A stretch of 64,000 bases of DNA from contig JAGTXZ010000002.1 of NCBI GenBank assembly GCA_018398575.1, positions 312,501-376,500 of the forward strand. The letters run 5' to 3'. The first letter of the stretch is position 1; each line of letters starts with the position of its first letter. The position numbers and the translations under genes were made by a program. The notes beneath the pieces were generated by a model. It had not been told where the DNA came from and ran no database searches. It saw nothing but the letters and a program-made list of their open reading frames with translations. Positions 1-9,771 of this stretch are shown here, one piece after another. The DNA is from Ampelomyces quisqualis. Its lineage: Eukaryota > Ascomycota > Dothideomycetes > Pleosporales > Phaeosphaeriaceae.

Positions 1-472
1 ATTCAAACGTCTCCAGGGCTGTTACAACTACCATGTGCTCGTCGGCCGTGTTCCCTGCCCAGTCCCTTCCAGATATTCCAGGCACCAGGATCTATTGCAG
101 CGAGCCCTTCAGAAACACAAAGGTCTTGGGAATAGGCGAAAGCGGTGGAGGGCTCGTGAGTAGCTATTGTGCAGATGTGGAAAAGGGACTGGAGGTAGTG
201 GTGGATCTGTGTACGAGGGAGGATGGGGTGAGTGGTGGGCAACGCTTGACTTAATTGTAGACAGTAGCTAATTGGGAGGTAAAAGAGAGTCGGAGGGTTT
301 CATGCGGATTGGGGGAATGGTGACCTTACTGTAGCGAGCGTGGCTCGCCGAGGTAGTTGCGCGATCTTATTGTCCAATGTCCGTGATCGCTGCTTAGTCA
401 TGTGGTTGAGGTTACATCATCGCCATCTTACGCACCAGTCAAGCAAGTCAAAAGGAATACAACACATTCATA
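1..472. other. window edge and upstream region, no gene recognised
   Basis: The only open frames here are short, overlap on both strands and show no family motif. The last 100 bases or so probably hold the promoter and 5' UTR of the methyltransferase that starts at 473. Confidence 0.4.
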
Positions 473-1435
473 ATGCAAAAGTTTTCGATATATGCAAACA
501 CTATGCTTCGCCAGCCATCCGTGATGCGCAGCATCGTACGCGTACAAACGCCGTCACATCACACGACATCACCCACACGAGCCATGTCTTGGGCAACGGC
601 ATCCAAAGCGCAAAACGACTGGTCGGCAGATCAATACCTCAAGTTCGAAACGCAGCGTACTCGTCCTGTCCACGATCTCATCTCCCAGATGGCACGGCAC
701 GTGACAGCGGCGAAGCCACGCATCTACGATCTCGGCTGCGGCCCTGGGAACTCGACACAAGCTCTGCACGCGGCGTTCCCCCAAGGCGAAATCACGGGGC
801 TGGATTCGTCGCCCGACATGCTGGACAAGGCGCGGGTGACGCTTCCAGGCATCGAGTTCGTCCAAGGTGAAGTCAGCGCATTCAACCCAAAAGACGAGCC
901 GGACGTGTTGTTCAGCAATGCAGTTTTCCAGTGGGTGCGGCGACCAGCGCGCATCCCGACTTTAGTGCGGCTATTTCAGCGGCTCAAACCAGGCGGCGTC
1001 ATGGCCATGCAGGTCCCGGATAACTACAAAGAGCCGTCTCACGCCGCGATGCGCGCAGCGGCAACCATGTCGGGACAGATGTGGTCTGACGCTTTCTCCA
1101 CGTGCGAGGTTGGCAACGTGGACGATGGTGACCGCCCGGACTTGGATCCCGTCGAGCCAGCGGCGCACTTTTACAATGCGCTCGTCCCTCATGCGGCGCT
1201 CGTTGATGTCTGGAGAACGACGTATTCGCATTTTCTCGACGACGAGCGCGCGATTGTGGAATGGGTTCGGGGAACTGGGTTGCAGCCATTTCTGAATCTG
1301 ATCCATGATAAGCAAGCGAAGGCGCGGTATGTGAGCCAATATACACGCTTACTTAGGGAGCGGTATCCGAAGCTGGCGGATGGAAAGGTGCTGTTGGCGT
1401 ACCCAAGGTTGTTCGTTGTCGCTGTGAGGCAGTAG
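473..1435 (+). CDS. trans-aconitate methyltransferase, class I SAM-dependent
   Basis: Single-exon gene of 320 residues. The SAM-binding motif I (YDLGCGPGNST) lies at residues 85-95, followed by an acidic strand end in GLDSSPDML and a QWV-containing segment (FSNAVFQWV), the usual signature of Tam/Tmt1 trans-aconitate methyltransferases. These enzymes methylate trans-aconitate, an inhibitor by-product of the citric acid cycle. Whether this is the 2- or the 3-methylating form cannot be read from the sequence. The first 37 residues are rich in Arg, Ser and Thr with almost no acidic residues, which could be a mitochondrial presequence. An internal Met at 584 would give a cytosolic form that starts directly at the conserved region. 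Both starts remain possible. An AT-rich inverted-repeat element begins only 18 bp after the stop codon. Confidence 0.85.
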   Translation: MQKFSIYANTMLRQPSVMRSIVRVQTPSHHTTSPTRAMSWATASKAQNDWSADQYLKFETQRTRPVHDLISQMARHVTAAKPRIYDLGCGPGNSTQALHAAFPQGEITGLDSSPDMLDKARVTLPGIEFVQGEVSAFNPKDEPDVLFSNAVFQWVRRPARIPTLVRLFQRLKPGGVMAMQVPDNYKEPSHAAMRAAATMSGQMWSDAFSTCEVGNVDDGDRPDLDPVEPAAHFYNALVPHAALVDVWRTTYSHFLDDERAIVEWVRGTGLQPFLNLIHDKQAKARYVSQYTRLLRERYPKLADGKVLLAYPRLFVVAVRQ

Positions 1436-1453
1436 CCTTGGTATCTCACACAA

Positions 1454-1920
1454 AACCGGCAACGCGCCAAGAAGTATTAGAGAGTAATATTGAATACTAC
1501 TAGTAGAGCTACTTATTAGCAGCTAGTTATATTCTGTTATAGAGTAGCTTAGCCTAAATTGCAACGCGTCTTTAACTACAACATAATATAATACCTCTAT
1601 TATTTCTAATAAATTTAATATAGAGCTAGGTTTTGGTACGGAGATCTAGTTTTATAGCTAATAATTGGAGCTTGTAAAAGTAGCTATAAGAATCGTACAA
1701 GCGAATAACTATACTATTAGGGTAGGTTATGTAACAAAGGCCCTGTTTGCTAGCGTGTCGCAATTAAGGTAGCTTAGCTTACAAGATAGTACAGGCTTCT
1801 GAACTAGTAACTTTTAATAATACCGCATAATAGTTCTTGCGCGTTGCTAGTTTTGTCGTCCCCTTCTGAACTGGTAGCTTTCAACCATACCGCATGATAT
1901 TTCTTGGCGCGTTGCCGGTT
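1454..1920. mobile_element. small non-autonomous inverted-repeat element with RIP-like decay
   Basis: A perfect 20-bp inverted repeat bounds an AT-rich segment: AACCGGCAACGCGCCAAGAA at 1454-1473 and its reverse complement at 1901-1920. The interior (about 1480-1860) is strongly AT-rich, contains no open frame, and is dense in TAG, CTA and TTA like other RIP-degraded DNA in this window. The right end lies inside a 67-bp tandem duplication. No clear target-site duplication was found just outside the repeats, so the exact ends are uncertain. A MITE or solo relic of a DNA transposon is the simplest reading. Confidence 0.5.
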
Positions 1921-1930
1921 GAGTCGTCCC
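1797..1930. repeat. 67-bp tandem duplication, first copy with RIP-like changes
   Basis: Copy 1 (1797-1863) and copy 2 (1864-1930) both begin TTCTGAACT and end with GTCGTCCC. They differ mostly by C-to-T and G-to-A changes carried by copy 1, the one on the side of the AT-rich interior. Copy 2 carries the intact 20-bp inverted repeat. Confidence 0.6.
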
Positions 1931-2513
1931 TGGTACTCCGTCTACATAGGGAAACGGCTCTTGGTCTTCCGCGCTAGCCCTGACGTAGGCTAGTGCCTTC
2001 ACTTGATTGGATACTGATTTATTCCACTATACATTGGAGCACCAAACAAGGACGTTTACGTCACGCGGCATGTTATAATCAGGAGCGCACAGCAAGATGG
2101 GGGGTTATGTAGAGAAGGATGAGGATGCGGGGTAGTTGCAGGAGTGTCAAGGTAGAAGTCAGAATTGAGCGGCGATAGGAGAGAGAGAATAATGCTTGGC
2201 AACGTGGATTCGTGAGGAGTACAAAATGCTGATTCTGAGCTAGTGGTGTCTCGATGGAAACGAGCCTCAAGGCGCGATACATGGATGATGTCAGGGCACA
2301 GCCAAAGCGTTTGGGTGGTCGTCCAGTTGCGCAAGCTGGTGTTGCTGGGGCAGCGGCCAGTCTTTGTGTGCGCATCTGGGTAGTCTCCTAGTCACTGTCG
2401 GGGTTTGTCCCGGCAGTAAGCGGTGCATACAATGGTTCGAGCTCATAGAGCCGTCATGTCGTGTTAGATAGTTCATCGAAGCCGATCCTCTGTCCGAGAA
2501 GTCAGCTTCACGT
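1931..2513. other. intergenic, nothing recognised
   Basis: Between the small repeat element and the 3' end of RPB4. The short open frames on the minus strand show no family motif. The end next to 2514 is expected to hold the RPB4 terminator. Confidence 0.4.
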
Positions 2514-3105
2514 TCACTCATCGGCGGGCTGGCCGAGTTTCTCCAACGTACGCATCTTGGTCAACTCGTCCAATATCGGCTGCAGCGTCTCGTTGTCCAT
2601 CTTGCCGGCCAGCGACGGAATCAGCGTGGTGGCCTCGTCGGCGGAGTCGGGTGTGAGGGTCCCTAGCACGCCGTCAGCCTCGTCTCCGCCCGAAGGGGAT
2701 TCCACGCCGGCATCGCGTACCTAGCAGGGCCTTCTCGACGGTGGTGAGCTCGGGGTGGGTGTCGAACAGGGCGGCGATGGAGTGCAGGCTCTCTTCCTGC
2801 TTGTAGCGCGAGAAGTTGTCGAGGTAGTCGAGGAAGTGCATGATGACGGGCTGCTCGTTGTGGATGCGGTCGCGCAGGGGGTTGTTCTCGGGGTCTTTCT
2901 TCTTGCGGGCCTCGTGGACGGCGGTGACGACGGCGCGGGCCTCGGAGACGGACAGGGCGTGGACGTCTTCAAAGTCGCCGAGCTTGATCTCGTTGCCCAT
3001 CTCCTCGTCCTGCTCGACGCGCGGCTTTGGGCGCGAGACGAGGCGCGGGGGGCGGAGGAGGTGCAGGCGCGGGGCGTCGCGCTGCGGCTGGGGGTCGTCG
3101 TCCAT
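2514..3105 (-). CDS. RPB4: DNA-directed RNA polymerase II subunit Rpb4
   Basis: Two exons, 3105-2721 and 2662-2514, joined across a 58-bp GT-AG intron (2663-2720), give 177 residues. The splice joins EKALLG to TLTPDSADEA and restores the Rpb4 core. Visible Rpb4/RPC9-family features are the LGDFEDVHALSVSEA helix entry, the conserved MHFLDYLDNFSRYK segment, and the C-terminal EATTLIPSL and LQPILDELTKMR helices. Rpb4 pairs with Rpb7 to form the stalk of RNA polymerase II, acting in the nucleus in initiation and in coupling transcription to mRNA decay. The Met at 3105 is preferred over an upstream in-frame Met at 3222 because the extension is Pro/His-rich low complexity. The gene diverges from the LIM/RhoGAP gene. 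Confidence 0.9.
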
Positions 3106-3769
3106 GGGGGGTTGGGGTTGAGCGGAGAGGTGGTGGGGGGAGGGAGGGAGCGTGTGTGGAGGAGGGTGAGAGGCGGGCTTTGTTGAGCAGTGCAGTGCCT
3201 GGCGCACTACTGCAGCACCCATGCACCGCCCGACGCGGCTGCAGCTGTCAGGTAGTCGGTGATGGTGTCAGCGCAGGTCGAGCTGTGATTGCACATTGTG
3301 CCCGAGTCACGTGGGACGACTCCGTACTCCGTAGGGGTGCTGCCGTCGTCTTCTGGCGGCTGGCAGCTGTGCCACAGATCGTCGTCCAGTCATTTCGTGG
3401 CTGGATGCGGCATAGCGTGTCGATGCACCACTCGTGCGCGGTATGCCAGCAATTCATCAGTGCCCACCACCACGCCCCGAGTCCTGACGCCCCTGGCGCC
3501 TCTGCCGTCTCCGCCTCGCCGCCTCGCCGCCTCGACTCGTCCCCGCGCCCGACTGCCCTGGCCGCGTTTCACCCGCACCACCACCCACTGCTGCATGCCA
3601 CACCTGCACCACCACCACCACTGCTGCATGCCGCTCCCGCCCGCCGCGCACGCATGCCACCACCTCCGCCATCGCGTCGCCTCTACATAGCCTCACCGCC
3701 CAGCAACACGTCGCCCGCCCGTCTGCCCGCGCGCTGTGGTTCGCCTCACGTGCACTGCCATCTTCGGAC
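3106..3769. promoter_or_regulatory. divergent promoter region of RPB4 and the LIM/RhoGAP gene
   Basis: Gap of 664 bp between two start codons facing away from each other. It contains a TCCGTACTCCGTAG block at 3321-3334, one of the recurrent motifs in this window, and a C/A/T-rich tract with CACC/CTGCTGC runs around 3570-3680. The long open frames here are GC-rich low-complexity artefacts. Assignment as a promoter is inferred from position. Confidence 0.45.
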
Positions 3770-6700
3770 ATGGGCTTACCCGCAAATGGCGCGCCCCCTG
3801 TGGAAGGCCCCGCGGCTGGGGAGGACCCCCGCGGCAACGGCCTCGCGAGGCGGCGAACCGACGAGCACGACGCACACCCCTCCCCCCCCAGCGGAATGCC
3901 ACCGCAGAACCCCTTGGACGGCCCAGCACCCTCCGCCACAGACCCAGAACAACAACCGCTTGCCCCGAAACCCAAGCGCACTGGCAAGATATGCGGCAAG
4001 TGTGGCCAAGGCCTGACCGGCCAGTTCGTGCGAGCGCTGGGCGACACCTACCACTTGGAGTGCTTCACATGCCACGTAAGGCTCTCGGTCCGCAGCTGCG
4101 TCTCTGCTAACACACACCAGGACTGTGGCAAAATTGTAGCATCAAAATTCTTCCCTGTCCCCGAGAAGCCGCCGGCGCAGTACCCGCTCTGCGAGACAGA
4201 CTACTTTCGCCGCCTCGACTTGTTGTGTTTTGAGTGCGGCCAAGCCCTGCGCGGCTCGTACATTACAGCACTGGACCGCAAATACCACATTGAGCATTTC
4301 ACTTGCTCAGTATGTCCAACCGTCTTTGGTGCTTCGGACAGCTACTACGAGCACCAAGGCAGTGTCTACTGTCACTACCATTATTCGACCAAGTTTGCGC
4401 AACGGTGCAACGGATGCCAAACCTCGATCCTCAAGCAGTTTGTCGAGATCTTTCGCAATGGCCAAAACCAGCATTGGCATCCCGAATGCTACATGATACA
4501 CAAATACTGGAACGTCCGCTTACACTCGACTGGCCAGCCCGTCATCGAGCACCTGCACGCCTCGGAAAGCGACGCGACAGAAGAGGTCCGCGAGAAGGTG
4601 CGCCAGCAGGAGGAAGAGATCGAGGCAAAGGTCAACTGGATCTGGAAGACGTTATCCGCCTTTGAAGAAAAGTCTGCCACGTGCATTTCCGACATGCTTC
4701 TGCACGTGAGCAATGGCGCCTATGTCGACGGCGTCATGGCTGCCAAGAAGTTTATCGTACACGTCGAGCTATTGTTTGCTGCCGCCGACGAACTCGACGC
4801 ACAACTAGTCGCACGCACACCCAAAGGCTTGACATATTCGCGCGAATCGAAACTGCTGTGCAAGAAAGTTGTGGCCTTCTTTGCGCTCCTCACACAGTCT
4901 CAAGGATCCGGCGTTAGGCGCCTTGGCGTAACCCAAGAACTTTTGTCCCTAGTCACTGGTTTGGCCCATTACCTGAAGCTCCTCATCCGAATCTGCTTGC
5001 AGGGCTCTTTGAAGCTGGAGCGCGAAACACGATCCTCGACCGGTCTGACCAAGTTTCTCACACAAGTAAACTCGCTCGACTCCCGATTGGAGGAAGAGGC
5101 AGAAAGAGACCAGGCAGCTGAAGCTGCCATTCTGGTGCCACGATGGGCCGACGCGTGCCCAATTTGCGATGCACAGGTCGAAGACAAATGTCTCCACCTG
5201 AACGACATGTCGTTCAACTACAGCTGCATGATCTGCCGTGGTTGTAACGCTGATCTGCGCCACGACATCCGCAACGCGTACTGGAGTAGAACCAAGCAGA
5301 GGGTCTTTTGCCCTGCTTGTGCCGCAGCACAGCCTGATGCCGAAAAAGGCTTCGAGCACGTGACAAAACTGCGACAATATGTTCATTTGCTAAAAGTAGC
5401 CCATGCGCGCCTAATGGCGACCCTGCGATCCAGTGGTGCGTTACCGCACACCTCTGGTAAGTAGTGCCCTCTCCTCACAAACACAACATCTCGCCACTAC
5501 TCTTCTTGACACCCGGCTCAGATTTCTGGCACCGCTACCGAGATTATATTCGTCCCACTAATGAGCCATAGATGATCCCAACTTGGCAGGGTACGACTCT
5601 TCGCAAGGGCACCGTCTGGGCGCCATGGAATCCGAACAACCCCCGCATCTGCGACACGACTCTCGGTCCAAATCGTATGGGGGCATGACAACCACCGAAA
5701 GTCAAAGAGATGCAAACTCGGCATACGAGCAAAACATGTCTGACATCAAGCGACTCCGATCGACGCGATTGGATAAGCATCTGTCCAACACAATGAAACG
5801 CGCACGTGCTTCCAGAATCATCGACGGGCCCGAGGGCATGCAAGCTGGGGCCGATGGTCAGCTACGGGGCGGCATGCAGATTGTTCAAGAACGCGAAGCG
5901 GCGAACGATCTCGACAGCAACACTCTTGCGCTCAACTCCCTTGCCCTTGATGACATTGCCCGGATGGCTGCTTTGGAGCAGCAGCGGGAGCAGCGTCCAA
6001 ACGCTTTCCGCGCCGGTGGAAGCGCTCTGCTCGGTCAAGGTGACCAGCCTCGACTGCACAATGGTCATCGTCGCGACTTCTCTGGGGGCCAAGAGCTACA
6101 GAACATGGCTGATGGACGTCAACGAACCTACTTCTCCGAACTCTCGCCACTCGAGTACTTCAAGCTCAAAGGCCTTGCTGTGCTTCAGCTGGGCCTGTTA
6201 CTCGACGACAACCAATACAATCAGGGAGAGTTGTTGGATCTTATCGAGTCCAAGAAGAACAATTTTTGGGGTAAGATTGGTTTTGGCAAGGCTTTCAAGA
6301 CGGACAAGAACAAACCAAAAAAAAATACTGGTGTAATAGAGAAGCCTGTATCCGACAAGGCCACATTCCGGCAGGGTTTGGAGTACCTTGTTGAGAAGTA
6401 TGGCGCCGATTGCACAGAAGGCGTTGGTCCAGGTGCACTGAAGGTGCCTGCTTTGCTCGAAAACGCCATCACCGCCATGAGGAGCATGGATATGTCCATT
6501 GAGGGTGTTTTCCGAAAGAATGGCAATTTGAAAGCTCTACGCGAGCTTGAAGAGGAGGTGGACGCAAAGGGCGTTGATCAAGTCGACCTCAACTCCAAGA
6601 ATCCCGTCATACTTGCCAACTTGTTGAAGCGTTTCCTGAGGCTCATGCCCGATCCTGTGTTGACGTTGAAGTTGTACCGATTGTTCATGGTCGCTAATGG

Positions 6701-7525
6701 TAAGCACCCTTCCTCGTCCTCATTACGCCTACACCACACTAACGTGTCCAAGACATTGAAGATGAAGAACAGAGAAAGAAGGTCTTGCATCTTGTCCTAT
6801 GCCTACTGCCAAAAGCACATCGCGATACGATGGAAGTACTATTCCGCTTCCTCAATTGGGTGTCCTCGTTCCACACTGTCGATGAAGAAAGCGGCAACAA
6901 GATGGACACGTGGAACATTGCTACTGTCATGGCTCCAAACATCCTCCGCGAGAGCAACGAAAAGGAAATGCGCAACGTGGATCAAGGTGCCGTGAAGGTT
7001 GTGTTCGATCTGATTGAGAATAATGACGAGTTTTCCGAGGTACGACGCCCGGCATCCGTTTGCACTTGATCAAACTAACTCGCTTAGGTCCCACCGGAGA
7101 TCATGGAATTACTCAACGATGACAGCTCTTCGGACATGTCGGCCAAGGAAATCATGCGACAATGGGAGCAACGGGGTAAAAGCCCCCTCTCGGCCCCAGC
7201 ACCGTCCCCTAGAAACCAAGGTGGGGCCGCATCCAAGAAGGACCAGCGCAACGCACCCCAGATCACAGCCGCGGATAGCAACCCGCAGCCCCACGCCGGT
7301 GAAGCATCACTCCGACATATAGGGCCCGGTGGCTACACCATGAACCCCTCGAATGCCCACAATTCGCCTTCACAACAGCAGGATATGGGCACACCCAATC
7401 CGTCATACGGGCGCAACCCACAAGACTCGGCAGAGAGTCACCGAACAGCATCACCTCATCGACACAGCTACCGGTCGCCTGCATATCAAAATCAAACACA
7501 GATCGGTACTGCTGGTGCAGGGTGA
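3770..7525 (+). CDS. LRG1: LIM-domain Rho GTPase-activating protein, LRG1 type
   Basis: Five exons: 3770-4075, 4121-5456, 5572-6699, 6753-7039 and 7088-7525, giving 1164 residues. Three LIM zinc fingers occupy roughly residues 75-250. In the first, C75, C78, H95, C98, C101 and C104 line up once a 45-bp intron is removed. A fourth Cys-rich zinc-binding segment (CPICD...CMICRGC...CPAC) lies near 455-520. After a low-complexity linker, a RhoGAP domain starts near 810, with an arginine-finger loop (GVFRKNGN) near 862 and the helix NPVILANLLKRFLRLMPDP. The C-terminal tail is Ser/Pro/Gln-rich. Lrg1 proteins switch off Rho1 and restrain the cell-wall integrity pathway and beta-glucan synthesis at growth sites. 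All introns have GT-AG ends and four show CTAAC or CTAAT branch sites. The second intron (5457-5571) could also splice at 5521, but that leaves a stop codon. Confidence 0.88.
4076..4120 (+). other. stop-free 45-bp intron inside LIM domain 1
   Basis: Begins GTAAGG, has a GCTAAC branch site and ends CACCAG. It is a multiple of three with no stop, so the open frame runs through it. Retention would add 15 residues between C101 and C104 and break the zinc-ligand spacing. Confidence 0.75.
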
Positions 7526-8386
7526 AGCCTCTATGTTAATTTTGGCGTTTTGGCGCTCCACTCCCATTGTACATTCCAACACCATAGCGAAAACTTGCAG
7601 ACGGCGGCGCTTCCCACCAGCCCGCAGATTGGCTTGGCTCACTTTCACGATGCGACGGACATTTGGCTACACGGATTGTAGTGTCTGTAGCTTGCGGGCA
7701 TTGGCAATGGCGTTGGGGATTTGATAACACTTTGCCATGTACGATCCTGGCACTCCGCGTGCACATCAACTCTGGAGGAAGAAAGGACTTGTCGGAAGAG
7801 CATGGCACGATAGTAGAGGCGCGTTAGCTGGAGTGTATAGAGATTTGCCTCCTGCGTCGCGGTTGAGGCTGTTGGTATTTTGGCCGGGGCATTGTTGCCA
7901 TAGCGAGCATTTGCGAATCGGCCAACCGTGTTGGCAATTAGCTGGAACCGAATCGAACCCAATGCCGACAGCAAGCCCCACCATTATACAAAGACGTGCA
8001 GCCTTTTCCCTCTCACTGCTTGCTTATCTTGCTCGAGTAGATAGGGATGAGGTAAGTAAGGGTGTAGACTCACCAGGTCTTGCAACAATTTGCCGTCGGT
8101 CAAGGCCACGCCTGAAGTGATTTACAGACCTGTAAGTCGGCTCCCAAAACACTACGACGAAATGTACTCTCTGCGCGGGGCTACTGTTCTTCAGATGACG
8201 TTGCTTTGTCCCGTGAAGACCGACAGGCGTGGCCAAGTTATGGTGGGCGCTGATGACATATCGCGCCTCCCTCCTGTCTTGACCTCGTCTTGACGACCTT
8301 TTATCGCTGCTCTTCCATGTTCCTTACGCGTCTGTTCCACCTCACTCCCGTCATTCTCTTCCTCCTTCAACTCTTTCCGCGTCATC
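7526..8386. other. 3' region of LIM/RhoGAP gene, nothing else recognised
   Basis: Short overlapping open frames on both strands without family motifs. The first part is presumably 3' UTR. A pyrimidine-rich stretch at about 8290-8380 precedes the decayed ORF at 8387. Confidence 0.4.
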
Positions 8387-9006
8387 ATGACGGACCCGAC
8401 GATTGCCTAAGCGGCCTTGAACCTGCACCTTGACGATTTCGACGCCGTTCTCAAGTCATTGCCGCCGCTGAGCAAAGACACTACCGCTACTGACCAAGAG
8501 CAATAGCTACGCCTTCCAGACAGCTCAAGCGTGTCGCTCCAAATCAGCCGACTTCCGGCGTGGAAGACTTGTAAATGCTCTACCTGGGATGAGCGAAACA
8601 TAATGGATGCCCCTCAGCCTGTCGCTGTTCAGGCGGCAGCAGTCGCCGCGCCAATCGCAAACCGTGCGCCAGCTGTATATGCGTTTCCAGCTGCGAATCC
8701 TCTTTCCAGCTCCGCGTAGGGATCTCTTCGCTCCCCATGCTCGGGCTGCCCCGGCCCCCGCTGTCCCAGCGCCCCAAGCACCAGTCCCCCAACCGCGTCA
8801 CGATCATGCGGCTAACAATCGCAATCACTACTGCCATGGTCGCAGGGAGAGAAACCATCCACGACCCCATCGAGATGAAACGCTACTATAGGAACATGGA
8901 CTGGGACACGGAGTGTCAATTGTGTGGTCACGAGGACCGTGAGGTCAACTGTTGCTCTGGGTGTGGAATCAACGTCTGCTGGTACTGTACGAAGCATCGT
9001 GTCTGA
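8387..9006 (+). pseudogene. decayed gene for a protein with a Cys-rich C-terminus
   Basis: From an ATG at 8387, one frame reads like coding sequence but is cut by TAA after 7 codons and by TAG near 8503. Both could come from CAA or CAG by one C-to-T change. Coding character then appears to move into other frames: an Ala/Pro-rich stretch near 8740-8800, and finally a segment ending in CQLCGHEDREVNCCSGCG and CWYCTKHR, which looks like a small zinc-binding Cys cluster (Cys pairs two apart). At least two frameshifts are needed to join the parts. I do not recognise the family. An unusual intron structure instead of decay cannot be excluded. Confidence 0.35.
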
Positions 9007-9771
9007 ACCTGGGGGGGAGAGTGCTTGCGAGATAATCTATCTGTATAGCGGGAGCACGTGAAGAGGGAGGCCAAGAGTGTGTCAGAAGCCATCATATTCC
9101 CGAGTTCTGCATTTTGCTGGGGGACGCAAGGGAAAGCGAAACCTGGGAAGAAGATGGTAATCTGCCGCAAAGCAGATGCTTTGTAAGACAGACACTGCAC
9201 ATCGAGCTCTGGGCCAACGTCTCCTTGGGCCAAATCTTTATTCAAACGATAACAACAATAACAACACTAAGCCCACATTCCAAGCGTACACAGGCTTCAT
9301 CATCTATCCAACTTGGCTGGCGGTATAGGAAACTTGTTTCAAGGGCGACACAACGAATTTCTTCACAAGGCAGGCGCTGCGGGCTAGCATGCTGCATGTA
9401 GCATGAACACAGACGTTGAATGAAAAGAGTTGATAAATCAAGTAAGCAAGCAAGCAAGCATCCAACATGAAACCCGCCTACGACCACCTATCGCTCCATC
9501 ATGTACGAACAAAACATGTTCAAACCCATCCACAAAAAGAAAAAGAAGAAGAAGAAGAAGAAGAAAAAGCTAGGAGAAGAGAAAAACCCCCCTTTTAGTG
9601 CGGCGCGCATGTCCATTTAGAAAAGAAAAGAAAAAGCTGTAAAAGACGAAGAAAGAAGAAAAACAAACTAGAGGGGAAGAAATCACAAAGGCACGCAGTT
9701 GGATAATCACACCTCCTCACCCGCCGCCGCCGCCGCCGCAGTTGAAGTTCCTAAAAGAGAAAAAAAAACCC
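9007..9771. other. intergenic with purine-rich and GCC-repeat tracts
   Basis: Holds an A/G-rich tract with AAG repeats at about 9530-9675 and a (GCC)n run at about 9721-9739, just beyond the tyrosinase stop codon. No gene is recognised. The tract near 9740-9771 is the likely tyrosinase 3' UTR. Confidence 0.4.

Noticed and set aside
3027..4016. 329-codon plus-strand ORF spanning RPB4 and the LIM gene start
   Set aside because: GC-rich low-complexity shadow that overlaps RPB4 antisense and the LIM gene in a different frame.
5522..5571. Use of the first acceptor (5521) in the second LIM/RhoGAP intron
   Set aside because: It leaves an in-frame TAG at the end of the added segment. The acceptor at 5571 has a CTAAT branch site and keeps the frame.
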